Source: Nocardia sp. (lineage in GTDB: Bacteria > Actinomycetota > Actinomycetes > Mycobacteriales > Mycobacteriaceae). Taken from it: 42,233 bases of DNA. The stretch is taken from NCBI RefSeq assembly GCF_025465275.1, contig NZ_JAODNK010000156.1, positions 1 to 42,233 on the forward strand, in the 5' to 3' direction. The position numbers and the translations under genes are program-made. The notes under the pieces are model-generated. The model was not told the DNA's origin and ran no database searches. It was given only the letters and a program-made list of their open reading frames with translations. Shown in pieces: positions 1-10,260 of the stretch. Within the stretch, counting starts at the first letter, position 1. Each line of letters opens with the position of its first letter.

Positions 1-614
1 TCCATGGCGCGGGTGAGCTTGGTGCGGCGCTCGGCCATGGTGACCTCGAAGTCCTGCTGCGCGGCCTTGCGCTTGGCCTCGGACTCCTTGGTGAGGCGAT
101 CGGCTTCGGCGTTGGCGGCCTCGACGATCTTATTGGCCTCGGAGCGGGCGTTCGCGAGGGTCTGCTCGAACTCGATCTCGAGCGCCTCGCGCTTCTCCTT
201 GGTCTCGGAGAGGAGCGACTCGTACTTACCGCGCATCTCGGTCGCCTGCTGCTCGGCGATCGAAATCATCTCGGCGGCCTCGGCCTGGGCCTGCGCGCGC
301 ACCTCGGACGCCTCGTCGGAAGCCAGGCGCAGCATGCGAGAGATGCGGTCCGACATGCCTTCCGCGGTGGTCGGCGGCACCGAGAGGCGGTCGACCTCCT
401 TGCGGAGCTCGTCGATCTCGTCGCGGGCGTCCTCCAGCTGGGCCGCCAGGTTGCGGGCCTGGGCTGCGGCGGCATCGCGATCGGTGGCGGTGACCCTTAG
501 CTCGGCGTCGAAACGGTCGAAGTAGTTACGCACCTCATCACGGTCATAGCCCTTCCGCACGACGGTAAAGGGCAATGCGACGAAGCGATTACGATCGGGC
601 TCAGTGGACGACAT
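1..614 (-). CDS. DivIVA-domain coiled-coil protein (C-terminus beyond window)
   Basis: The reading frame enters from the left edge and starts at ATG 614; 204 codons are visible and the C-terminus is missing. The N-terminus has the DivIVA-type patch with RKGYDRDEVRNYFDRFDAE at about residues 20-38. It is followed by a long Glu/Ala/Arg-rich heptad region typical of a continuous coiled coil. DivIVA/Wag31-like proteins bind curved membrane and organise polar growth and the cell envelope in actinobacteria, so an envelope-associated scaffold is inferred. The start is supported by a -10-like TAGTTT seven bases upstream and no Shine-Dalgarno sequence. It lies tail-to-outside next to the methylmalonyl-CoA epimerase gene on the same strand. 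It is not Wag31 itself by context (no fts/mur neighbours); the exact role is unknown. Confidence 0.82.
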   Translation of the reverse strand, partial: MSSTEPDRNRFVALPFTVVRKGYDRDEVRNYFDRFDAELRVTATDRDAAAAQARNLAAQLEDARDEIDELRKEVDRLSVPPTTAEGMSDRISRMLRLASDEASEVRAQAQAEAAEMISIAEQQATEMRGKYESLLSETKEKREALEIEFEQTLANARSEANKIVEAANAEADRLTKESEAKRKAAQQDFEVTMAERRTKLTRAM

Positions 615-621
615 GGCACAC

Positions 622-627
622 AAACTA
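622..627 (-). promoter_or_regulatory. -10 element, leaderless start of DivIVA-like gene
   Basis: TAGTTT lies 7 nt before ATG 614, fits TANNNT and implies transcription starting at the start codon. Confidence 0.5.
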
Positions 628-700
628 CAGCCTGGCGACCACTGATGGTGACCCGACCGCGAATGTTGTTACAGCGTCTTTAGGGTCGCTGATCTCGGTA

Positions 701-1171
701 CTAGTGGGTAGTTTTCGCGGCCGGTTCGACGAGTTCGACCAGCACACCGCCAGCATCCTTCGGGTGGATGAAGTTGATGCGGGAATCGGCTGTGCCAGGG
801 CGCGGAGCCTCGTACAGCAAACGCAAGCCCCGTGAACGCAGATACGTGGAGACAGCCTCGATATCGGTGACTCGGTAGGCGAGCTGCTGCAGGCCAGGAC
901 CGTTTCGGTCGATGAATTTGGCGATGGTGGAGTCCTCGTTGAGCGGTGCCAGCAACTGCAGGGCAACGGACCCCGCCGGTGCGGCCGCATAGGACAGCAT
1001 CGCCTCGTGCACGCCCTGCGCGGCATTGATCTCGCGATGTGTCTCCACCATGCCGAGATTGTCCCGATACCAGGCGACAGCCGTATCGAGATCGGGCACC
1101 GCGATGCCGACATGATCGACGGCGGTGATGTATTCGGCGGGGACGAATTCGGTGTTCTCGGTGCTACTCAC
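701..1171 (-). CDS. mce: Methylmalonyl-CoA epimerase (VOC fold)
   Basis: The 156-residue protein is a vicinal-oxygen-chelate enzyme that interconverts (2R)- and (2S)-methylmalonyl-CoA in propionate, odd-chain and branched-chain catabolism. The family signature is clear: DHVGIAVPDLD near residue 19, the metal ligand candidates His20, Gln72 and Glu146, and the C-terminal block RINFIHPKDAGGVLVELVEP. In most family members the third ligand lies in a GxGxHH motif; here that segment reads GPGLQQ (residues 91-96), so the ligand set may differ. The GTG start at 1171 is chosen over an upstream ATG because TACCGT sits 7 nt before it and the extra 30 residues look non-conserved. It is divergent from the thiolase, matching the M. 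tuberculosis Rv1322A/fadA4 order. Confidence 0.88.
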   Translation of the reverse strand: MSSTENTEFVPAEYITAVDHVGIAVPDLDTAVAWYRDNLGMVETHREINAAQGVHEAMLSYAAAPAGSVALQLLAPLNEDSTIAKFIDRNGPGLQQLAYRVTDIEAVSTYLRSRGLRLLYEAPRPGTADSRINFIHPKDAGGVLVELVEPAAKTTH

Positions 1172-1178
1172 ACCTCGA

Positions 1179-1184
1179 ACGGTA
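1179..1184 (-). promoter_or_regulatory. -10 element, leaderless start of mce
   Basis: TACCGT lies 7 nt before GTG 1171. It decides the start against an in-frame ATG 90 nt further upstream. Confidence 0.5.
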
Positions 1185-1284
1185 GCGCGCACCTGGGGAA
1201 GGCCGCCCGGGTCGGTCAGGTTACCTTTGAGTAGGGCTCCGATGGTTGGCGGAGCCACCACATCCGACGTAAGCGAGGCACATC

Positions 1285-2466
1285 GTGACCACCACCGTCA
1301 TCGTCTCCGGCGCACGCACCCCGATGGGGAAGCTGCTCGGTTCGCTGAAGGATTTCAGCGGCTCCGATCTCGGCGGTATCGCCATCAAGGCGGCCCTGGA
1401 GAAGGGTGGGGTCGCTCCTGAACAGGTCGATTACGTGATCATGGGCCAGGTGCTGACCGCGGGTGCCGGCCAGATCCCGGCTCGGCAGGCCGCCGCGGCC
1501 GCCGGGATTCCGATGGATGTCCCCGCGCTCACCGTCAACAAGGTGTGCTTGTCCGGTATCAATGCAATTGCCCTGGCGGATCAGCTGATTCGCGCCGGTG
1601 AGCACGAGATCGTGGTGGCCGGCGGCCAGGAATCGATGACTCGCGCGCCGCACATGCTGGAGAAGAGCCGCGAGGGCTTCAAGTACGGCGACGTCACCCT
1701 GCGCGACCATATGGCGTACGACGGCCTGCACGACGTTTTCACCGACCAGGCCATGGGTCTGCTCACCGAGCAGCAGAACGATACCGAAACCGTCACTCGG
1801 GCAGAGCAGGACGCCTTTGCGGCCGCCTCGCATCAGCGTGCCGCCGCCGCGTGGAAGAACGGCCTCTTCGATGACGAGGTGGTGCCCGTCGCCATCCCAC
1901 AGCGCAAGGGTGACCCGATCCAGTTCGCCACCGATGAGGGCATCCGCGCCGACACCACCGCGGAGTCGCTGAGCAAGCTGCGCCCCGCCTTCCGCAAGGA
2001 CGGCACCATCACCGCCGGTTCCGCCTCGCCCATCTCCGACGGTGCGGCCGCCGTGGTCGTCATGAGCAAGGAGAAGGCGCAGCAGCTCGGCCTGAGCTGG
2101 ATCGCCGAGATCGGTGCGGCCGGCGTGGTCGCCGGTCCGGACTCCACCCTGCAGGACCAGCCCGCCAATGCCATCGCGAAGGCCTGTGCGCGCGAAGGCA
2201 TTTCGCCTGCAGACCTCGACCTCGTCGAAATCAACGAGGCCTTCGCCGCGGTCGGCGTCGCCTCCACCCGCAAGCTCGGCATCGACCCGGAGAAGGTCAA
2301 TGTCAACGGCGGCGCCATCGCCATCGGCCACCCGCTCGGCATGTCCGGCGCCCGCATCGTCCTGCACCTGGCCCTGGAGCTGAAGCGCCGCGGCGGCGGC
2401 GTCGGCGCGGCTGCCCTCTGCGGTGGCGGCGGCCAGGGCGACGCCCTCATCATCCGCGTGCCCTGA
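1285..2466 (+). CDS. fadA4: Acetyl-CoA C-acetyltransferase (thiolase)
   Basis: The 393-residue protein is a cytosolic biosynthetic-type thiolase catalysing condensation or thiolysis of acetyl-CoA/acetoacetyl-CoA. The acyl-carrying nucleophile is Cys88 in VNKVCLSGINA, the GHP motif gives His349 (NGGAIAIGHPLG), and the base is Cys379 in CGGGGQGDALI. NEAFA is also present. Length is normal for the family. The start is GTG 1285, preceded by a GCGAGG ribosome-binding site 4-6 nt upstream. It is divergent from the epimerase, and the pairing suggests a shared acyl-CoA catabolic context. The position equals that of fadA4 in M. tuberculosis; the substrate chain length is inferred from family only. Confidence 0.93.
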   Translation: MTTTVIVSGARTPMGKLLGSLKDFSGSDLGGIAIKAALEKGGVAPEQVDYVIMGQVLTAGAGQIPARQAAAAAGIPMDVPALTVNKVCLSGINAIALADQLIRAGEHEIVVAGGQESMTRAPHMLEKSREGFKYGDVTLRDHMAYDGLHDVFTDQAMGLLTEQQNDTETVTRAEQDAFAAASHQRAAAAWKNGLFDDEVVPVAIPQRKGDPIQFATDEGIRADTTAESLSKLRPAFRKDGTITAGSASPISDGAAAVVVMSKEKAQQLGLSWIAEIGAAGVVAGPDSTLQDQPANAIAKACAREGISPADLDLVEINEAFAAVGVASTRKLGIDPEKVNVNGGAIAIGHPLGMSGARIVLHLALELKRRGGGVGAAALCGGGGQGDALIIRVP

Positions 2467-2494
2467 GCATCGACGGCCGTATTCGGTCGTGGAA

Positions 2495-2582
2495 GGGGTG
2501 TGGGGGCTTCCCCCATACCCCCTTGACTTGGGGGTCTGCGGGGGAACCCCCGCAATTCCTCCCTTCACGCCCGGAGGGCGTG
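2495..2582 (+). terminator. Three stacked GC hairpins after thiolase gene
   Basis: Three consecutive inverted repeats fill the gap after the thiolase: 2495-2506 with 2510-2521 (12 bp, one mismatch, 3-nt loop), TGCGGGGG with CCCCCGCA at 2537-2554 (8 bp, no T-tract), and CACGCCC with GGGCGTG at 2566-2582. They probably act in transcript termination or as a mobile palindromic repeat. Confidence 0.5.
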
Positions 2583-2621
2583 TGTGACCCATCTCCACTA
2601 CGGGCGGTCGTAGTCATCCGG

Positions 2622-2627
2622 CACAAT
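2622..2627 (+). promoter_or_regulatory. -10-like element, leaderless start of DUF3817 gene
   Basis: CACAAT is followed by 7 nt and then GTG 2635; it also overlaps an alternative ATG at 2626. Confidence 0.4.
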
Positions 2628-2634
2628 GGGTGCC

Positions 2635-2985
2635 GTGGATATCTTCGATCTGAGCACCCTCGCGAAGCGGGTTCGATTCCTCGGCATTCTGGAGGCCTTT
2701 ACCTGGGTCCTGCTGCTGACCGGTTCGGTCCTGAAGCGACTGCCGGAGCCGATCACCTGGCCCGTGATGGTTTTCGGCATGCTGCACGGCATCGTGTTCA
2801 TCCTGTACGCCATTCACTGCCTGCTCGCCTCGCGTGAGTTCGAGTGGCCGGGCAAGACCACCGGTCTGGCGCTGCTGTCCGCGGTGGTTCCGTTCTCCAG
2901 CTACTTCTTCGAGCGGTGGGCCATCCGCACCGGTCAACTCGGCGAATTGAGTGAGGCTGCGGCTCCCGCCGCCGCCCGTTCGTGA
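2635..2985 (+). CDS. DUF3817 integral membrane protein (first paralogue)
   Basis: This small membrane protein of 116 residues shows DUF3817 features: RVRFLGILEAFTW at the N-terminus, three hydrophobic segments and a conserved GMLHGIVFILYA helix with a central His. Its function is unknown. The start is taken as GTG 2635 because CACAAT lies 7 nt upstream; ATG 2626 would add three residues. A second member of the family lies at 29026-29433, so the window holds two paralogues at either end of the conserved block. The stop codon is 13 nt before the thioredoxin-like gene, suggesting co-expression. Confidence 0.82.
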   Translation: MDIFDLSTLAKRVRFLGILEAFTWVLLLTGSVLKRLPEPITWPVMVFGMLHGIVFILYAIHCLLASREFEWPGKTTGLALLSAVVPFSSYFFERWAIRTGQLGELSEAAAPAAARS

Positions 2986-2991
2986 CAGACT
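2986..2991 (+). promoter_or_regulatory. -10-like element before thioredoxin-like gene
   Basis: CAGACT starts directly after the DUF3817 stop codon and lies 7 nt before GTG 2999. Confidence 0.35.
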
Positions 2992-2998
2992 GGATGCC

Positions 2999-3889
2999 GT
3001 GACTCGACCCGCACGACGCCCCTCTGCCGCCGCTGCCGCAATGTCCGGCGCGGTGGACCTGTCCAGCCTGAAGCAGCCGCCGGTGACCGACGCGCCCGCA
3101 GGCGGCCATGCTGTCTCCGAGGCCGATTTCGAGGCCAAGGTGCTGCGCCGCTCCGCTGAGGTTCCGGTGGTGGTGGCGCTGTATTCGCAGCGCAGCCCAG
3201 GCAGTATCGAATTGGTGAGCCTGCTCGAGCAGATGGTCGGCGAGTCCGACGACTGGGAGCTGGCCACCATCGAGGCCGAGTCGAATATGCGTATCGCACA
3301 GGCCTTCGGCGTGCAGGGCATTCCGACGGTGATCGCGGTCGCCGCAGGTCAGCCGCTCGCCGACTTCACCGGTAATCAGCCGGAGGAGCAGGTTCGCCAG
3401 TGGCTGTCGGCGGTCATCGAGGCGGTGCGCGGCAAGCTGCCCGGTGTCGGTGAGGGCGAAGCCGAGCCCGAGGTGCCCGAGGATCCGCGTTTCGTGGCGG
3501 CCGAAGAGGCTTTGGAGCGCGGCGATTTCGATACCGCCGAGGCCGCGTACAAGGCGATTCTCAATGCCGAACCGGCCAATGGTGAGGCCAAGGCCGCGCT
3601 GCGTCAGGTCCAGTTCATCTCTCGCGTCCAGAATCTCGATCCCGCGGGCATCGCCAAGGCGGATGCCGATCCGACTGATCTGGACGCCGCTCTCGCGGCC
3701 GCCGATCTCGAAATGTTCAATCAGGAGCCGGAAGCCGCGTTCGACCGCCTCATCGGTCAGATCAAGCGCACCGCCGGCGATGACCGCACCCGTATCCGCA
3801 CGCACCTGCTGGAGCTCTTCGAACTCTTCGATCCGGCCGAGCCGATCGTGATGGCGTTCCGCCGCAAGCTGGCTGCCGCCCTGTACTGA
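2999..3889 (+). CDS. Thioredoxin-fold/TPR protein, CnoX (YbbN)-like
   Basis: The protein has 296 residues. Residues about 40-140 form a thioredoxin fold ending in the cis-proline motif GIPT (107-110). The active-site position reads SQRSPGS (63-69) in place of WCGPC, so both redox cysteines are absent and thiol-disulfide chemistry is not expected. Residues about 160-290 are helical TPR-type repeats (FVAAEEALERGDFDTAEAAY). This matches the YbbN/CnoX family and M. tuberculosis Rv1324, which begins with the same MTRP motif and supports GTG 2999. A chaperone-holdase role is inferred from the family, not seen here. A strong terminator follows. Confidence 0.85.
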   Translation: MTRPARRPSAAAAAMSGAVDLSSLKQPPVTDAPAGGHAVSEADFEAKVLRRSAEVPVVVALYSQRSPGSIELVSLLEQMVGESDDWELATIEAESNMRIAQAFGVQGIPTVIAVAAGQPLADFTGNQPEEQVRQWLSAVIEAVRGKLPGVGEGEAEPEVPEDPRFVAAEEALERGDFDTAEAAYKAILNAEPANGEAKAALRQVQFISRVQNLDPAGIAKADADPTDLDAALAAADLEMFNQEPEAAFDRLIGQIKRTAGDDRTRIRTHLLELFELFDPAEPIVMAFRRKLAAALY

Positions 3890-3915
3890 GTCCGCCCACA
3901 GATCCACCGACAACT

Positions 3916-3944
3916 GCGCCCCTTCCGCAATGCGGAAGGGGCGC
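3916..3944 (+). terminator. Intrinsic terminator after thioredoxin-like gene
   Basis: A perfect 13-bp stem (GCGCCCCTTCCGC with its complement, loop AAT) is followed by AGTCGTTTTCG. Confidence 0.8.
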
Positions 3945-4000
3945 AGTCGTTTTCGAATAGCTCGAGTTCCCCGCAGTCGGGGTACGGGGAACCGGTGCCA

Positions 4001-4213
4001 CTACTTCGCGGGGGTGCCCGCGCTGCCGGTGGTCAGCAGCTTCACCAGGTCGGTGATGGCCGAGGACGAGCCGGTGCCGGACGGATCCGGCTCACCGACC
4101 GCGACAACCGGCTGCGCGGAGACGTGCGAATCAGCGGTGGCCAGACCTGCCCCACCGCCGATGATTCCGGCTACTGCGGCGCTGATGAATATGGCGGTAC
4201 CGAGCTTCTTCAT
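4001..4213 (-). CDS. Small exported protein of unknown function
   Basis: The 70-residue protein has a Sec signal peptide: MKK, a hydrophobic core to about residue 24, and a likely cleavage site after ATA (residue 27, before DSH). The mature part is only about 43 residues, is rich in Ser, Gly, Pro and Val, and ends LVKLLTTGSAGTPAK. It has no cysteines and no recognisable domain. An AGGAA ribosome-binding site lies about 10 nt before ATG 4213. It stands alone between a terminator and a divergent gene. Codon use and the signal peptide support a real gene; no function can be given. Confidence 0.68.
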   Translation of the reverse strand: MKKLGTAIFISAAVAGIIGGGAGLATADSHVSAQPVVAVGEPDPSGTGSSSAITDLVKLLTTGSAGTPAK

Positions 4214-4373
4214 GCAGTTTCATTCCTATTCACAGAGATTGGTTTGCGATGCGGCCGCCACTCGAGTCGACTACAGCACAACAGCTTTCGGCAGACGCAA
4301 CTGTTCGGGGCCGTGAGACTGGGGGCCCGAATATCCGTAACGAAAGCACCTGGCGGAACCGATATAAAATTAG

Positions 4374-4379
4374 TAAGCT
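4374..4379 (+). promoter_or_regulatory. -10 element, leaderless start of DinB-like gene
   Basis: TAAGCT lies 7 nt before ATG 4387 in the AT-richest stretch of the region. Confidence 0.5.
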
Positions 4380-4953
4380 CGTGCGTATGATCTCATCAAC
4401 ATACACCGAACTTCTCGCAGCGGGACCCGAACTGGTTTCCCTCGACGCACGGGCGGTGCGCACCAGCATCGACGTGGTGTCCCGGCTGACCGCCGCGGAC
4501 CTCGACGCTCCGACCCCCTGCGCCGGCTGGGCGCTGCGGGACCTCCTGGAGCACATGATTGTTCAGCACTATGGTTTCGCGGCGGCCTCGCGCGGTGAGG
4601 CTGAAATCGCGCTGTGGAAGCCGCAGCCGCTGGGCGTCGACCCGATTTCCGAGTACCGCGCCGCAGCCGAGCACGTTGTGGCCGCCTTCACTGCCGACGG
4701 GGTGCTGGAGCAGGGCTTCCCGCTCCCGGAGGTCCGGGACGGTGTGGTGCTGCCCGCGCCGCTCTCGATCAGCTTCCACTTCGTGGACTACGTCGTGCAT
4801 TCCTGGGATGTGGCCCGGACGCTGGGCATACCGGTCGAGTTCGACGAGGATCTGCTGGCGGCGGCTCTCGTAGTGGCGCAAGGGGTTCCGGACGGCGATG
4901 TCCGGCTCGCGCCGAATTCGCCGTTCGCCCCGATCGTGCCGCTCGCGGACGGC

Positions 4954-7169
<2,216 letters not shown>

Positions 7170-7170
<1 letters not shown>

Positions 7171-9170
7171 CAGAAGGATCTTCGATAGGAGAGTTCGGCG
7201 CGGGCGGCGGCGGGCACCGGTGGCAGGACGAGAATGTGCGCGACCGCCCGCGCCGGGTCCAGCCGCACGTAATTGCTTTGGCCCCAGTGGTATTCCTCGC
7301 CGCTGATCTCGTCGAACACGACCGGCTGCTCATGCCATTCGCGGCCGATGGCGGGCAGATCCAGTGACACATGCCCGTGTTCGGGGCCGAACGGGTTGAG
7401 GTTCACCACGATCAGCATCGCGTCGCCGGTGGTGGGGTCGAATTTCGAAAAGGCCAGCAGCGCATCACTGTCGGTGTGATGGAAGTGGATGCAGCGCAGC
7501 TGCTGCAGCGCCGGATGCGCGCGCCGGATCTCATTGAGCCGGGTGATCAACGGCTCCAATGATTCTCCGCGTGCGGCGGCCGCGGTGAAGTGGCGCGGGC
7601 GCAGCTCGTACTTCTCGGAGTTCAGGTACTCCTCGCTGCCCGGCTGCACCGCCTGATGTTCGTAGAGCTCGAATCCGGAGTACACGCCCCAGGTCGGGCC
7701 GAGGGTGGCCGCCAGTACGGCGCGTATGGCGAACATGCCGGGCCCGCCGTGCTGCAGGCTCTCGTGCAGGATGTCCGGCGTATTCACGAACAGATTGGGC
7801 CGGGCCTCATCGGCCTTGGCCGCCAATTCCAGGCCGAATTCGGCGATTTCGTGCTTGTGCGTGCGCCAGGTGAAATACGTGTACGACTGCGTGAAGCCGC
7901 GGCGCGCCAGCCCGTACAGCCGTGCGGGCCGGGTGAACGCCTCGGACAGGAAGATGATGTCCGGATGCTTCCGGCGCACCTGTGCGATCAGCCACTCCCA
8001 GAAGTCGGCGGGCTTGGTGTGCGGGTTGTCGACGCGGAAGATGGTGACACCCAATCCGATCCAATGCCGCACTACCCGCAGCACCTCGGCGTACAGCCCG
8101 TCCGGATCATTGTCGAAGTTGACCGGATAGATGTCCTGGTACTTCTTGGGCGGGTTCTCGGCGAAGGCGATGGTGCCGTCCGGCAGGGTGGTGAACCATT
8201 CCGGATGTGTCGTTACCCAGGGATGGTCGGGCGCGCATTGCAGCGCCAGATCGATCGCTACTTCCAGGCCCAATTCCCGTGCGGCTTCGACGAATTCGGT
8301 GAAGTCCGCAGTGGTGCCGAGTGCCGGGTGAATGGCATCGTGCCCGCCCTCGTCGGAGCCGATGGCCCACGGTGAGCCCACATCCTCAGGCCCGGCGGTC
8401 AGAGAGTTATTGGGCCCCTTGCGATTCACGGTGCCGATCGGATGGATCGGCGGCAGATACACCACGTCGAATCCCATGGCGGCAATGCGCGGCAGGTCCT
8501 TGGTGGCGGTGGCGAAGGTGCCGTGCACGGGCTTACCGGCGGCGTCCCAGCCGCCGGTCGAACGCGGAAAGAATTCGTACCAGGCGCCGTACAGCGACCG
8601 CTGCCGATCCACCTGTACGGAGTACTGCGGCCCCTGCGTAACCAGTTCGCGCAGTGGGGTTTCGCGCAGGATCTCGCTCACCTCACCGCTGAAGGCGGGC
8701 GCGACCCGGGTGGGCAATTGCGCCTCGCTGCGCAGCGCGGCGGCGGCGGCGCGCAGTGTCTCCCACTGCTTCCGGGGCACCGCCTGTGCGGCCCGATCCA
8801 GCAGGCGCGCACCGATTTCCAGATCATTGGCCAGATCGATCGCGCTCTGCCCGACCGCGAGTTTCGCCTCCACCGCGGCCCGCCAGCTGGTGAGCGGATC
8901 ACTCCAGCCCTCGATGCGATAGGTCCACAGTCCGGGCTTGCCCGGCGTGAAGGTGGCATTGAAGACATCGGGCTGATATTCGGGCGCCATGCGAATACGC
9001 TGGGTGCGCGTGGATCCCGGCGCCCGCACCACGAGGGTGGCGGCGACGGCGTCGTGCCCTTCTCGCCACACCACGGCCCGGACCGGGAACACCTCACCGA
9101 CGACGGCCTTCGCCGGCCGGCCGCCGGGTATCGCGGGGGCGGTGTCATCGATGGCGATGCGGCCGGTCAC
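7170..9170 (-). CDS. glgE: Alpha-1,4-glucan:maltose-1-phosphate maltosyltransferase
   Basis: The 666-residue GH13_3 enzyme transfers maltosyl units from maltose-1-phosphate to growing alpha-1,4-glucans. Catalytic residues are Asp381 (IFRVDNPHTKP), Glu410 (IIFLSEAFTRP) and Asp466 (NTPDILHESLQHGG). The N-terminal beta-domain and helical insert (about 95-180) are present, and the length fits the family. The start is GTG 9170 with TAAGTT 7 nt upstream. It forms a coupled operon with glgB; together they build branched alpha-glucan, while glgP nearby degrades it. The treS and pep2/mak genes that supply maltose-1-phosphate are not in this window. Confidence 0.96.
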
Positions 9171-9177
9171 CCGTTCG

Positions 9178-9183
9178 AACTTA
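9178..9183 (-). promoter_or_regulatory. -10 element, leaderless start of glgE-glgB operon
   Basis: TAAGTT lies 7 nt before GTG 9170, and no Shine-Dalgarno sequence is seen. Confidence 0.5.
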
Positions 9184-9216
9184 CCGGGTGCGGCCCCGCC
9201 TCGACGTCGCGACCTG

Positions 9217-9867
9217 CTACTGCTGGCCCGGCTTCAGCATGAGGAACAGGCCGTGCGCCTCCGCGCAGAGCCGTTCGCCGTCGTGCAGGGTGGCGCGGAC
9301 GAAGACCTTGCGGCCCTCCACGCGCTCCACCCAGCCGTGCCACTGCAACTCGGTGTTCAGCGGTGTGATGGACCGGTAGTCGACATGCAGGAAGGCGGTA
9401 CGGGTGACCGCGCGGGTGTTCACGGCCGCGGTCATACCCAGCAGATCGTCGAAGCCGAGCGCGACGTGCCCGCCGTGCGCCGCGCCATTGCCACCGAGAT
9501 GGAAGGTGCGGAAGGTGATTCGCGCGTGCACGCCGTCGCGGCTGACCTCGTCCACCAGATACGGCGGCAGCGTAATGTTGCCGCGCGAGGGCAGGTCGGT
9601 GCGGTGCCAGCTGGGCGCCGACCACTCGTCACCCATGACCGCGTCGAGCCGCTGATTGAGGTCCTTCAGCTCCGCGATGGCCGCGAGGGCGATCTCATCG
9701 GTCGGATCGGCCAGCCGCACCCGGTCCATCAGCTCGCGCACCTGCTCGATGAGCTCACCGTAGTGCGGCCCGCCCTTGGTGTTGTCGCGGCCGAGTTCCG
9801 CGATCGGCCGGAACCCACCCTCGTGATGCTCCTGGGAGGGAAGTGCCTCGACCTGCTGCTCGCTCAT
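9217..9867 (-). CDS. PaaI-family hotdog thioesterase
   Basis: The 216-residue protein has a C-terminal hotdog fold with the PaaI/thioesterase signature FHLGGNGAAHGGHVALGFDDLLG (HGG at 131-133, acidic residues at 140-141). It continues with FLHVDYRSITPLNTELQ and the closing strand AEAHGLFLML. The first 90 residues are helical and specific to this subfamily. Hydrolysis of an acyl-CoA is expected; the substrate is unknown. ATG 9867 is supported by TAACGT 6 nt upstream. It lies between the glgE promoter and the repeat-filled gap in front of glgP. No catalytic link to glucan metabolism is apparent. Confidence 0.85.
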   Translation of the reverse strand: MSEQQVEALPSQEHHEGGFRPIAELGRDNTKGGPHYGELIEQVRELMDRVRLADPTDEIALAAIAELKDLNQRLDAVMGDEWSAPSWHRTDLPSRGNITLPPYLVDEVSRDGVHARITFRTFHLGGNGAAHGGHVALGFDDLLGMTAAVNTRAVTRTAFLHVDYRSITPLNTELQWHGWVERVEGRKVFVRATLHDGERLCAEAHGLFLMLKPGQQ

Positions 9868-9873
9868 ACAAGC

Positions 9874-9879
9874 ACGTTA
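9874..9879 (-). promoter_or_regulatory. -10 element, leaderless start of thioesterase gene
   Basis: TAACGT lies 6 nt before ATG 9867. Repeat copy A ends 30 bp further upstream. Confidence 0.5.
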
Positions 9880-9909
9880 ACGGTTGCCGCCGGGATGCTC
9901 CTGCCGGGG

Positions 9910-10050
9910 CTGTGTTTATTTTGCCCTCCGCTTCGCTCCGGGCGGGGCGCGGCCCCTGGTCCCGGTTCTTCCCTCCCTCCGCGCTCCTCCGCTTCGCTCC
10001 TCCGCGCTCCACTCAGTCCAGAACCGGGACGGCCGCGCCCCTGGGGCGGA
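9910..10050 (+). repeat. Dispersed hairpin repeat, copy A
   Basis: The copy has four parts. The end facing the thioesterase gene reads CTGTGTTTATTTTGCC. An outer stem pairs GGGGCGCGGCC (9944-9954) with 10031-10041. An inner stem pairs GTCCCGGTTCT (9959-9969) with 10020-10030. The 50-nt loop is pyrimidine-rich. Both stems are perfect (11 bp each). Copies B, C and D share the layout with different, still complementary, arm sequences. Confidence 0.85.
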
Positions 10051-10119
10051 TGCCCGGGCCCGGTGTCAGGCGGTGTGCGCCACGAGGCGTGGCATCTGCC
10101 TCAGGGACACCGGCCTTCC

Positions 10120-10260
10120 AGACACCCGCCCCAAGTTCGCGGCCCGTCTCGTTCTGGACTGAGTGGAGCGGGGGAGCGAAGCGGAGGAGCGGAGGGAGGG
10201 AAGAACGAGACAAAGGGGGCCGCGAACCCGCCGGAGCGAAGCGGAGGCAAAATAGACACA
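10120..10260 (-). repeat. Dispersed hairpin repeat, copy B
   Basis: This copy is inverted relative to copy A and ends exactly at the glgP start codon. The outer stem is GTTCGCGGCCC (10135-10145) with 10217-10227, and the inner stem is GTCTCGTTCT (10146-10155) with AGAACGAGAC (10202-10211); both are perfect. The gene-facing end carries GGAGG (10243-10247), 13 nt before GTG 10261, which might serve as a ribosome-binding site. Together, copies A and B fill nearly all of the 393-bp gap between the thioesterase and glgP genes. Confidence 0.85.

Noticed and set aside
1216..2598. Minus-strand frame of 460 codons opposite the thiolase
   Set aside because: It is the antisense of a complete thiolase and is Gly/Ala/Arg-rich with no domain.
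9970..10019. G-quadruplex as the function of the repeat loop
   Set aside because: The purine strand has GG and GGG runs (for example GGAGGAGCGGAGGGAGGG), but only two-tier quartets are possible and the stems explain conservation better; left as a side possibility.
8989..10260. Open frame extending glgP by about 420 codons upstream
   Set aside because: It runs antisense through glgE and the thioesterase gene and through repeat copies A and B. The conserved phosphorylase N-terminus begins at GTG 10261.
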